Of a stretch of DNA of 64,000 nt, positions 14,969-23,030 are shown piece after piece (positions within the stretch are counted from its first letter, which is position 1; each line of letters begins with the position of its first letter). The translations under genes and the position numbers were made by a program. The notes below the pieces were generated by a model. That model searched no databases. It was given only the letters and a program-made list of their open reading frames with translations, and had not been told where the DNA came from. The DNA comes from Butyrivibrio proteoclasticus (GTDB lineage: Bacteria > Bacillota > Clostridia > Lachnospirales > Lachnospiraceae), in NCBI RefSeq assembly GCF_900115735.1, contig NZ_FOXO01000001.1, forward strand, positions 124,001-188,000, given 5' to 3'.

Positions 14969-16399
14969 ATGTTTGCTACGAAAGAAGAATTAATAAAAAA
15001 GTATTCAGAAGCTATCAAAGAAGGAAATGCTGCTATATTTGCCGGGGCGGGATTATCAATTGCCTCTGGTTATATTGATTGGAAAGAATTGTTGAGGCCT
15101 TTTGCATCTCAGCTTGGATTAGACATTGAAAAGGAAAACGATTATTTGGCTATTGCACAATATTATCGTAATGAGAGATTTGGTAGAGCTTCTGTAAATG
15201 AGACGATTCTGAGCGCCTTTAGTAAGGAGGCAAAAGAGAATCCCAATATTGACATTATCACTAGACTCCCGATAAGCACGTATTGGACCACAAACTATGA
15301 CCACCTAATTGAAAATGGAATTGAAAAATCAAATAGGCTCGCTGATGTAAAGATTGAGGTAGATCAACTATCATGCTCAAAATATGACCGAGATGCAGTT
15401 GTTTATAAGATGCATGGGGATGTTGAAAGACCTTCGAGAGCTGTTCTCACTAAAGACGATTACGTTCTCTATGATAGGAGCAGAAAGCTTTTTAAGACAG
15501 TGTTGAAAGGCGATTTGATTTCTAAGACATTCTTGTTTATAGGTTTTAGTTTTGAGGATCCTAACTTGGATTATGTACTGAATCAGATTCATGCCCTTCT
15601 TGATGAGAATATCCATGAGCACTATTGCTTTTTCAGAAGAGTAAAGAAAGATGGGCTGAGTGATAAAGACTATGGCTACGCTCAGGCTCGTCAGGAACTT
15701 AAAGCCAAAGATTTAGCTCGTTATGGAATTCAAACAGTTTTTATAGATGAATACTCTGAAATAACAGAGACGCTTATGGCAATAGAAACCGCTGTAAAAC
15801 ATAACAATGTATTCATTTCAGGAAGCGCTGCAGAATATGGAACTTGGAATAAAGATGATGCTGAAAGACTGGCTTATGAAGTTGCAAGGTCGATGGTTAG
15901 GGATGATTTTAGGATTATTTCAGGATTCGGATTTGGAATTGGATCAACGGTTGTTAACGGTGCCTTGGATGAAATATATCGAAGCAAGTATAAACACACA
16001 GAGGAGCATTTGTGTCTAAGACCATTTCCGCAAGGAATTAAAGACGATGATGAGAGGAAAAGGCTTTATACGAAGTATCGTAAAGACATGATAGCCGAAA
16101 CTGGAGTATCTGTGTTTCTATTCGGTAATAAGAATGTTAGTAAGGACTTGACAAAGAAAGATATTGTTGATGCCGATGGATGCTTGGAGGAGTTTCAGAT
16201 TTCTAAAGAAAATGGAAATGTGATTATACCCATAGGGTCTACAGGCTATGTGGCAAAGAAAATTCTTGATGAAATCAAGAGTGATATAAACAGGTATCCA
16301 TATTTAGAAGGGTATACTGATATCCTTGAAAAAACGACTGATATATCAAAGATAGTAGAGACTGTGCTGGAAATAATAAGGAAAAGCTCACAAATTTGA
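14969..16399 (+). CDS. thsA: Thoeris effector ThsA (SIR2-SLOG NADase)
   Basis: A protein of 476 residues, the usual ThsA length. Residues 1-280 are a SIR2-type NADase: IFAGAGLSIASGY near residue 25, TTNYDHLIE with Asn109, and VYKMHGDVERPS with His149, which correspond to the catalytic Asn and His of characterised ThsA. Residues about 290-476 are a SLOG/STALD domain (NNVFISGSAAEYG, then IISGFGFGIGSTVVNGALDE), which binds the ThsB signal and switches on NAD depletion. AGGAG precedes ATG 14969. It lies between two TIR genes, and the 9-base gap to the next indicates one operon. All expected key residues are present. Confidence 0.95.
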   Translation: MFATKEELIKKYSEAIKEGNAAIFAGAGLSIASGYIDWKELLRPFASQLGLDIEKENDYLAIAQYYRNERFGRASVNETILSAFSKEAKENPNIDIITRLPISTYWTTNYDHLIENGIEKSNRLADVKIEVDQLSCSKYDRDAVVYKMHGDVERPSRAVLTKDDYVLYDRSRKLFKTVLKGDLISKTFLFIGFSFEDPNLDYVLNQIHALLDENIHEHYCFFRRVKKDGLSDKDYGYAQARQELKAKDLARYGIQTVFIDEYSEITETLMAIETAVKHNNVFISGSAAEYGTWNKDDAERLAYEVARSMVRDDFRIISGFGFGIGSTVVNGALDEIYRSKYKHTEEHLCLRPFPQGIKDDDERKRLYTKYRKDMIAETGVSVFLFGNKNVSKDLTKKDIVDADGCLEEFQISKENGNVIIPIGSTGYVAKKILDEIKSDINRYPYLEGYTDILEKTTDISKIVETVLEIIRKSSQI

Positions 16400-16408
16400 G
16401 GGTAAAAC

Positions 16409-16972
16409 ATGATATTAACAGAATCAGATTTAAGGACAGCAGCTGGTGAAGCAAGAAAGCATCCAACAGAATTTGCATTGCTTGAAGAAAAAATGTTTGA
16501 TGAAGCAGAATCATATGATTTATTCATATCGCATTCTTTTAAGGATAAAGATCTGGTAATAGGACTAAGATATAAATTTCAACAGTGTGGATATTCGGTT
16601 TACATAGATTGGATCGATGACCAGAATCTGGATAGAGGAACTGTAACACCAAAGACAGCAGAGATCATTAGAAACAGACTTGATCATTGCAATGGACTTG
16701 CATATGTTGCCACCACAAATAGTACAAATTCAAAGTGGTGTCCTTGGGAGCTTGGGTTGGCAGATGGAAAAATAGGTAGGGCATGTATTTTGCCGATTAT
16801 GAGTGGACGCTTTAACGGGAATGAATATTTGGGACTGTATCCATATTTAGAGTTTTCAAAGACAGCAAAGGAAACTAGAGACGAGTTTTGGGTTTATGAT
16901 CAAGCAGATAGGAATAGATACATTGTTTTGAGTTCCTGGCTTAATGGGAGCAATCCTAGAATTCATCAGTAA
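16409..16972 (+). CDS. Second Thoeris-linked TIR protein
   Basis: A protein of 187 residues with a TIR domain at about 36-150: YDLFISHSFKDKDLVIGL, then YSVYIDWIDDQNLDRGTV and WCPWELGLADGK, where Glu114 is the predicted catalytic residue. The fold group differs from the ThsB at 14462 and is closer to the TIR domain at 13286. Thoeris loci often encode several different TIR sensors feeding one ThsA, each broadening phage recognition, and this gene follows thsA by only nine bases. GAGGG lies ahead of ATG 16409. It is probably a second ThsB-type sensor, an inference from operon position. Confidence 0.87.
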   Translation: MILTESDLRTAAGEARKHPTEFALLEEKMFDEAESYDLFISHSFKDKDLVIGLRYKFQQCGYSVYIDWIDDQNLDRGTVTPKTAEIIRNRLDHCNGLAYVATTNSTNSKWCPWELGLADGKIGRACILPIMSGRFNGNEYLGLYPYLEFSKTAKETRDEFWVYDQADRNRYIVLSSWLNGSNPRIHQ

Positions 16973-17053
16973 TTGCTGAGGTAAAGGCTTGTATACTGAA
17001 TATAGTTTAGTAGGCGTATCAAGACTGCGGATGATTACAATGAAAGGATAAAT

Positions 17054-17167
17054 ATGGGAATGATAACTGTACAATCAAATATCGATGGGATACCAGGACT
17101 TACAGTTTTAGTCCCAATTGTATTTAGTGAATATATGTCGGCAATCAATGCAGAAAATAATAATTGA
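17054..17167 (+). pseudogene. rfbC-like N-terminal remnant (37 codons)
   Basis: A small frame with a good ribosome site (AAAGGA) and ATG 17054 encodes MGMITVQSNIDGIPGLTVLV followed by PIVFSEYMSA, then stops. This resembles the first 30 residues of dTDP-4-dehydrorhamnose 3,5-epimerase (MG.I.V....I.GL.VI.P.VF), except that the G-D-x-R-G-Y-F motif is lost. It is most likely what is left of a sugar-nucleotide gene, stranded between the Thoeris locus and the AAA gene. The alternative is an unrelated small peptide. Confidence 0.4.
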
Positions 17168-17200
17168 ATGCTCTTATCGATATAATTAGAGGTAACATTA

Positions 17201-18859
17201 ATGGGAACTTATCTTAATTCTGGGAACACGCGCTTTAAACAAGCGATAGAATCTGAGATATACAGAGATAAAACAGATTTGATAATGTATATTAATTCAC
17301 TTGTTCTTACTGAACAAAAATATGTGTGTGTATCAAGACCTAGAAGATTTGGCAAAACAATTACGGCTAACATGCTTGCAGCATATTATGATAGGTATGC
17401 TGACAGTAGGGAGCTGTTTGAAAACAAGAAAATTGCAACAGATGGAAAAGGAATAGATCAATGGGATGAATATCTTGGAAAATTTGATGTTGTCAAAATA
17501 ATAATGACTGATTTTGTAAAAAAAGATAAATCTGCTGAAGAAATGCTAAAAAAACTCCAGCTGCTTGTGATGAGAGATGTTCTTAATCAATATTCTGAGG
17601 TGGATTTTTTTGATAGAGAAGACCTTATTCAGTCGATGTCTGATGTTTATGTGCAGACAGGACATCAATTTGTAATCATCATTGATGAGTGGGATGCAAT
17701 CTTTAGAGAGAATAAATCGGATGCTGAAGGTCAACGAGTGTATTTGGATTTTTTGCGTGATTGGCTTAAAGACAAAGACTATGTTGCTCTTGCTTATATG
17801 ACAGGAATTCTTCCAATCAAAAAATATGGTAAGCATTCAGCGTTGAATATGTTTGATGAGTATTCCATGATTTTTCCTATGCAGATGGCGAAGTATACTG
17901 GATTCACAGATGATGAGGTAGAAGATTTGTGTAATCAGTATGGAAGAAATCATGAGGAGATCAAAAACTGGTATGACGGATACGAAATGTATGGAATAAT
18001 TCCGCCTAAATCGATGGGAGAGCAGAGCAGTAGCATCTCAGAAGACCCTGGTCAAGAAAAATGGTCGATATATAGTCCTTTATCAGTTGTGAAAGCAATT
18101 CAGACTGGTAGAATACAGAATTACTGGAATCAGACAGAAACATATCAGGCGTTGTCTGAGTATATTTGTAGAAATTACGATGGTTTAAAAGAAGATGTTG
18201 CTGTGTTAATGGCAGGAAACCGAATTTCTGTAGCTATTGATAATTATCAAAATGATATGACCACTTTTCATAGTAAAGACGATATTTTTACTTTATTGAT
18301 TCATTTGGGATATCTTGCCTATGACATTAATAGAAAAGAAGTCTATATTCCAAATAACGAAATACTAGCTGAATTTGAGGCATCTACAAAGCAGGATGAT
18401 TGGAATGTTGTTTTCAAAGCTCTCGAGAATTCACAAAAACTACTTGAAGCAACCTGGAAAAAAGATGCAGCTAAGGTATCTGAATTGGTTGAAAAAGCGC
18501 ATGACAAAGCAAACAATAAAACCTATAACAGTGAAGCTGCCTTGAGTTATGCAATACAATTAGCATATTATAACGCACAGAATTATTACACTTTAATCCA
18601 GGAAATGGATACTGGTAAGGGATATGCTGATCTTGTATATATACCGTCTCCTAAATATTCAGACAAGCCAGTGCTTTTAATAGAGCTAAAATACGATAAA
18701 GATGCTGCAACAGCAATAGACCAGATTCGAAAACGTAATTATCCGGATAATCTTGAGAAATATAAGGGGAATATTATTATCGTTGGTATAAATTATGAAA
18801 ATGACGCAAGTAGTAAACAAGGTTATAAGCATCATGATTGTTTAATTGAAGAAGCATAA
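17201..18859 (+). CDS. AAA-ATPase_like / PD-(D/E)XK nuclease-domain protein
   Basis: A protein of 552 residues of the AAA-ATPase_like (PF09820) plus PDDEXK_9 (PF08011) family. The variant Walker A is SRPRRFGKTITAN at about residue 45-57. Walker B is IIIDEWDAIF at about 159-168. The C-terminal nuclease core is GKGYADLVYIPSP, then PVLLIELKYDK (Asp ... Glu-x-Lys). Such proteins are strongly expanded in gut anaerobes; the biological role is unproven, though they cluster in accessory regions. AGAGGT precedes ATG 17201. A paralogue of the same layout lies at 27698, 10 kb downstream. The next gene begins 47 bases after this stop. Confidence 0.85.
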   Translation: MGTYLNSGNTRFKQAIESEIYRDKTDLIMYINSLVLTEQKYVCVSRPRRFGKTITANMLAAYYDRYADSRELFENKKIATDGKGIDQWDEYLGKFDVVKIIMTDFVKKDKSAEEMLKKLQLLVMRDVLNQYSEVDFFDREDLIQSMSDVYVQTGHQFVIIIDEWDAIFRENKSDAEGQRVYLDFLRDWLKDKDYVALAYMTGILPIKKYGKHSALNMFDEYSMIFPMQMAKYTGFTDDEVEDLCNQYGRNHEEIKNWYDGYEMYGIIPPKSMGEQSSSISEDPGQEKWSIYSPLSVVKAIQTGRIQNYWNQTETYQALSEYICRNYDGLKEDVAVLMAGNRISVAIDNYQNDMTTFHSKDDIFTLLIHLGYLAYDINRKEVYIPNNEILAEFEASTKQDDWNVVFKALENSQKLLEATWKKDAAKVSELVEKAHDKANNKTYNSEAALSYAIQLAYYNAQNYYTLIQEMDTGKGYADLVYIPSPKYSDKPVLLIELKYDKDAATAIDQIRKRNYPDNLEKYKGNIIIVGINYENDASSKQGYKHHDCLIEEA

Positions 18860-18866
18860 AAATGAA

Positions 18867-18888
18867 TGATAATAGTAGATTATCAATT
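18867..18888 (+). promoter_or_regulatory. Palindromic leader, copy 1
   Basis: The 22 bases from 18867 (tgataatagtagattatca, then att) contain a 7-bp palindrome around agtag. The identical 22-mer stands in inverted orientation at 22798-22819, upstream of the minus-strand ATP-grasp gene. In both places it lies just ahead of a GGAGAATTAGAATG/GGAATTAGAAATG ribosome-start segment, so a common 5' leader has been duplicated or conserved. It could be an operator or a 5'-UTR hairpin. Confidence 0.6.
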
Positions 18889-18906
18889 GAAATGAGGAGA
18901 ATTAGA

Positions 18907-19686
18907 ATGTACGATGTGGCATTTTCATTTGCCGGAGAAGATCGTGAAATCATAGAGAAGATAAAAGAAATAGTTTCTAATGAATACAGTGTCTTTTATG
19001 ACAATGACAATCATTCCGAGTTGGTTGGAAAAGATCTCTATCGATACCTACGCAATTTATATGCAAATAACGCAAGATATGTAGCATGTTTCTTCTCTGA
19101 ACATTATTACAAAAAGATTTGGACTAACCTTGAATTTACAGCTGTAAGAGAACGGTTCATGAACACATTCTTTGATTCAGACTTTCTTATTCCAATAATG
19201 CTTGACAATTCGCCTTTAACACGAGATATCCCATCATTCATAGGTTATTATAAACATACAGATATCTCGAAAACTGCAGAACTGATAAAGGAAAAAATAC
19301 GAATCCCATATGCAGACAACAGCATTATTCAACACAGAGAAAATATACTGAAATACTTTTTGGAAAAAGTATGTGAAGCGATGCAAGCACATAGGTTGAA
19401 GGTAAGTTCGTTTCAAAACAAGCTCTATATTGAAAATGAAGGTGTGAAAACTGTGTTTACGTTCTCAAATGACGAATTCCTAAATCTTCCTTGTGTACTT
19501 ATATTCCAAGGAGAGCTAAATACAAATCTATGCGCTGAAATAATAATCACATGGGAAAGATGTTCCAAAATGGAATTCTCGATAATGCATAGCTTTGATT
19601 ATACCTCTGATGACGACAGGAAGTATTCTGCACAAGATGTAGTAAAAGTAGTAACGGATGATCTTATTCGTCTTTCTGAGGTGTAG
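18907..19686 (+). CDS. TIR_2-type domain protein with C-terminal domain
   Basis: A protein of 259 residues. Residues 1-130 are a TIR_2-type domain: MYDVAFSFAGEDREII, YSVFYDNDNHSELVGKDLYR, ARYVACFFSEHYYKK and WTNLEFTAVRERF, with Glu76 at the catalytic position. Residues about 145-259 form a separate unrecognised domain (beta-rich, LYIENEGVKTVFTFSNDEFL). I start at ATG 18907 because GAGGAG lies eight bases before it; an upstream ATG at 18862 has no ribosome site and would translate through the palindromic leader. The next gene starts four bases after the stop. It is presumably an NADase or signalling enzyme paired with the P-loop/TPR protein at 19691. Confidence 0.82.
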   Translation: MYDVAFSFAGEDREIIEKIKEIVSNEYSVFYDNDNHSELVGKDLYRYLRNLYANNARYVACFFSEHYYKKIWTNLEFTAVRERFMNTFFDSDFLIPIMLDNSPLTRDIPSFIGYYKHTDISKTAELIKEKIRIPYADNSIIQHRENILKYFLEKVCEAMQAHRLKVSSFQNKLYIENEGVKTVFTFSNDEFLNLPCVLIFQGELNTNLCAEIIITWERCSKMEFSIMHSFDYTSDDDRKYSAQDVVKVVTDDLIRLSEV

Positions 19687-19690
19687 TAAA

Positions 19691-21819
19691 ATGGAACTGA
19701 AGATAATATATGGCAAAAAAGGTTGTGGAAAAACAACATATATTAAAAATAGATATCCTAATGAGAAATATATACATGCAGAGCAGTTCGTGGACTCTTC
19801 AAATATAAGTCAATACATTTTTTCTAATGTATCAACTATTATATTAGACGAAGCGGAAAAGTGTTGCACGTCGGTTTTTAACACAATTATAAACAGCAGC
19901 AAAATAAATAATATTAACAAGGTTATTTTGCTCGTCGATCTTACTAATGATGAACTCTTGAAGGCACAAAACATACTCTCACTTGCAGATATTGAGGGAG
20001 TGAGCAGGAATCTTTATGTCCAAGAGTTTATTGCACCTGAAGAAGAGTTAAAAGCATATATACAATACAACTATCCAGAGCTGAAAAATGATGATTATAA
20101 AGAGATTATCAGTATAACAGAACATAATTATTTGGAAATAGATGCTCTCATGTTTCGCATGAAACTATCGGGCGAAAATAATAACCAAAAAAACGAAGCC
20201 GCTATAAAATCTTATTTAAAAAAAGCAATATCAGAGAAATTTAGGGATATTTCCGAAGAAATATACTCTATTATAGAAAAATCTTCGATAATTGGTAGTG
20301 TTTTTTCTATTCTTCCACTAGAGTCTGTTGATGGCTTTGGGATTGAATCTGCGGAGGAATACCTAAATGAAGCTACAAAACTACGTTTTCTGATTCGTGT
20401 ATGCGAGAACGCCGAGCAACAGTATGAATTTCCCTTGATGAAAATATATGAAGCTGTATTTGATACTATTAATATTGGAGAAAAACACAAAGCTGCGCAA
20501 ATTCTGGTTTCGTATTACAGCAAACTATACAGTTCGAATGCTTCCACAGCAGAAAAAATCAGAATACTAAACAGGATGCTGCAAGCGCAAAAAATGTGTG
20601 ATAAATCTAGTAAAATAATACCGCAAATACGATTGGAGTTATTATATTTATATAGCATTACTAAAGATTGGGAGAAGTTATATTTTGTGGCAAATGAGGC
20701 TTTATGCGATCAGAAAGTTCACCCGTTAGATGGATTCCAGTTAGCTTATACACAAGAGATATGTGTAAGGAGCCTAAAAGAACTTGGTAGGACGAAAACC
20801 GCAATAAAAATCTTAAGAAAAGTACACAAAAAATATAGCAACCTTTTTTATTCAAATATCGTATGGCGATGTATCTTTATGATTCCGGTGACATAGACAA
20901 TTCCTTTTCCATAGCGCAAGAACTTGTCAATAATATCAGAACTATATCAAATGAAGATAATGATATGAACCGTATGGTCTGCAACGTATATTCTCTTATG
21001 GCTACCTTGCAAAACCATCTTTCAATAGAAGATATGGGTGCACGTTATTATAAATTGGCACTAAACAGAGGAAAACTGCATGAAAACACATTGTACGAGT
21101 ACTACTGTTGTCTAAAAAAATGTGGAATGTTTTTCCAACACAACGAGGAAATTCAAAGCCTAAAAGAAGCTGCGGCGTACTTTGAAGAAATCAATAGTGT
21201 AATTGATGCAGGAGAAGCATATTTTAATATTGCAACAGAAATGCTATTTTATGGAGGATATGAAAATAGACTTATAGAAAGCTACTTTAAAAAGGCACTT
21301 GACAGTTTTGGACATAATAGTCTGAAACTGTCATATGTATATAATAACATGGGAATTTTTTACGTTTTGGCAAAAGAAAATGCGAAAGAGGCATTAGAAT
21401 ACTTCAAGAAAGCAAAACTATTAGGACTTTCAGATTTTACGTATATGACAATCAACTTAAACATTTGTATGTGCGATCTCTTGCTTGATATTGAGCCACT
21501 TGTATTCTACCAAGATCACGATAATTTCATGAATGCCTATGAGAGTATTGCCTCCAGGGAAAATACTACAGCCTATGAAAACCAGTATAAGGATCTACTA
21601 GAGGCAATTACTCTGGAACACCAAGGGAAAAGCGCTGTTCAACTATGCCATAAACATTTGTTAAAAGGCGAGGAGTTCTTTTCTCCTATATGGAAAGATA
21701 TTTTATCACGTCAGATATCTGTTCCGAACAAAAATGCCACTTATCCGGATAGTCATTTTTTCTACGAGCAGATCAATCGGAAAAGGATCTTTCTTGCAGA
21801 ATTCAGGTATTGGGAATAG
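19691..21819 (+). pseudogene. P-loop NTPase with TPR-like repeats, frameshifted
   Basis: Two frames (19691-20896 and about 20840-21819) form one protein of about 709 codons broken near 20842-20847, a run of six T; one extra T would join them. The N-terminus is a P-loop NTPase (KIIYGKKGCGKTTYIKNRYP; Walker B STIILDEAEKCC). The middle is helical. The C-terminal two thirds are TPR-like helical repeats (YKLALNRGKL, AYFNIATEMLFYG, SYVYNNMGIFYVLAKENA). This layout is that of STAND-type sensors, but the sensor/effector module expected at one end is instead the separate TIR protein four bases upstream. The stop overlaps the convergent ATP-grasp gene by 17 bases. The frameshift may be real, reversible or a read error. 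Confidence 0.65.
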
Positions 21820-22783
21820 CAAGGCGTTCTGATGCTGTATCAATAATTATTTTCAGTGTTTCGCTAAATTCCAAGCCATTAGCCCTGCCCATTATATCAA
21901 AGGATCCACCTTCAAAGAGTGCAGGCAAAGGGTTGGCTTCAATAAAATACGGACTCCCATTGGCAGAAAGGCGGAAATCGAATCGACAAAAATCTCTACA
22001 TCCAAAAGCACGGAATAGCGTAAGTGCCGCATAGCCGATTTCTTCATTGACTTTATCAGGCACATCGTAAATGATATTGTGGTAATCACCAATAGTTTTC
22101 CAGTTTTTATCCAGCCAAAAACTATCGTTTTTCTGGACATCCACTGTAGTTATAGCCCACATAGTTTTATCCGGATCATTTCCGATAAGAGGAATGGTGA
22201 TTTCCTTACCAAATATAAATTCTTCACATAGGATCTCAGAATGATATTGCTTCGTCAGTCTACAAAGTTTTTCAACCGATTCTTCTAAGGATATACAGCG
22301 CACAATACCAGAACTGTTCCCTTCGTAATTTGGCTTTAATATGTGTGGGAGAGGAACTTTCTTTATCCGCTCATATACTATTTCGGGTGAATCAGAAGGC
22401 ATAACGAGTGCAGATATAGGGGTTGCAATGCCGTAATATTGGGCAACTATTTTAGTCATGTACTTGTTTAGTGTCAAAGATAGTCCAAATGCATCAGTGC
22501 CCATGAAGGGAACCCGATACATTTCTAACAATGACGGTGCAAACCCTTCTCTGTTCCTTGAAGAGATACCCTCCATGGTGTTATATACTAGATCACAGGG
22601 GCGCTCTTTTCCCTTGCATATTTCCAAGAGTTCAACAAAACTTTTTATGCGTACCGTTTCATGCCCAAGACTCCGAAAAGCGGCATCCAGTTGACTAATG
22701 GACACTTCATCCGCAAAATCATAGTATAGATCGTCCTTGTCATCGTACATTTCCTTTGTATCATACGCTATACCGATTTTCAT
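21803..22783 (-). CDS. D-Ala-D-Ala ligase-like ATP-grasp protein
   Basis: A protein of 326 residues with the ATP-grasp fold of D-alanine-D-alanine ligase-like enzymes: KIGIAYDTKEMY at the N-terminus, VYNTMEGISSRNREG and KPNYEGNSSGIV (ATP loop), and FCRFDFRLSANGSPYFIEAN with PLPAL for magnesium binding. It would ligate an acid to an amine using ATP; the usual Ddl E-I-N-T motif reads E-A-N-P, as in a related subfamily whose substrate is not established. GGAATTAGAA precedes ATG 22783, and upstream lies the second copy of the palindromic leader. It converges on, and overlaps, the P-loop/TPR gene. Whether it works in cell wall, peptide or defence chemistry is open. Confidence 0.8.
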   Translation of the reverse strand: MKIGIAYDTKEMYDDKDDLYYDFADEVSISQLDAAFRSLGHETVRIKSFVELLEICKGKERPCDLVYNTMEGISSRNREGFAPSLLEMYRVPFMGTDAFGLSLTLNKYMTKIVAQYYGIATPISALVMPSDSPEIVYERIKKVPLPHILKPNYEGNSSGIVRCISLEESVEKLCRLTKQYHSEILCEEFIFGKEITIPLIGNDPDKTMWAITTVDVQKNDSFWLDKNWKTIGDYHNIIYDVPDKVNEEIGYAALTLFRAFGCRDFCRFDFRLSANGSPYFIEANPLPALFEGGSFDIMGRANGLEFSETLKIIIDTASERLAIPNT

Positions 22784-22796
22784 TTCTAATTCCTTT

Positions 22797-22823
22797 TAAT
22801 TGATAATCTACTATTATCAATTA
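22797..22823 (-). promoter_or_regulatory. Palindromic leader, copy 2
   Basis: A perfect 11-bp inverted repeat (taattgataat, five-base spacer ctact, attatcaatta) 14 bases upstream of ATG 22783 on the minus strand. Bases 22798-22819 are the exact reverse complement of 18867-18888. The position just ahead of the ribosome site suits a repressor operator or an RNA hairpin controlling translation. Confidence 0.6.
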
Positions 22824-23030
22824 AAAAACATATATCTAAACAGGAGAAAATAATTAAACCGATTATAAATAATTAAAAAAGCTGAGAGATAATGATCAAA
22901 CTGTGGTATGAATAAAAAAGCCAAAATGAAAAATGAGTTGCTCAAAAATAGAATTTACAGATTATAGGATTGTTGGAGAAAAAGAATGGTTTAGCTGAAA
23001 ATACTATGTTTTCTTTTTTATTTTGTAAAT

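Noticed and set aside
18862..18906. Upstream ATG giving the TIR_2 protein 15 more residues
   Set aside because: It has no ribosome site and would translate through the palindromic leader, while ATG 18907 has GAGGAG at eight bases.
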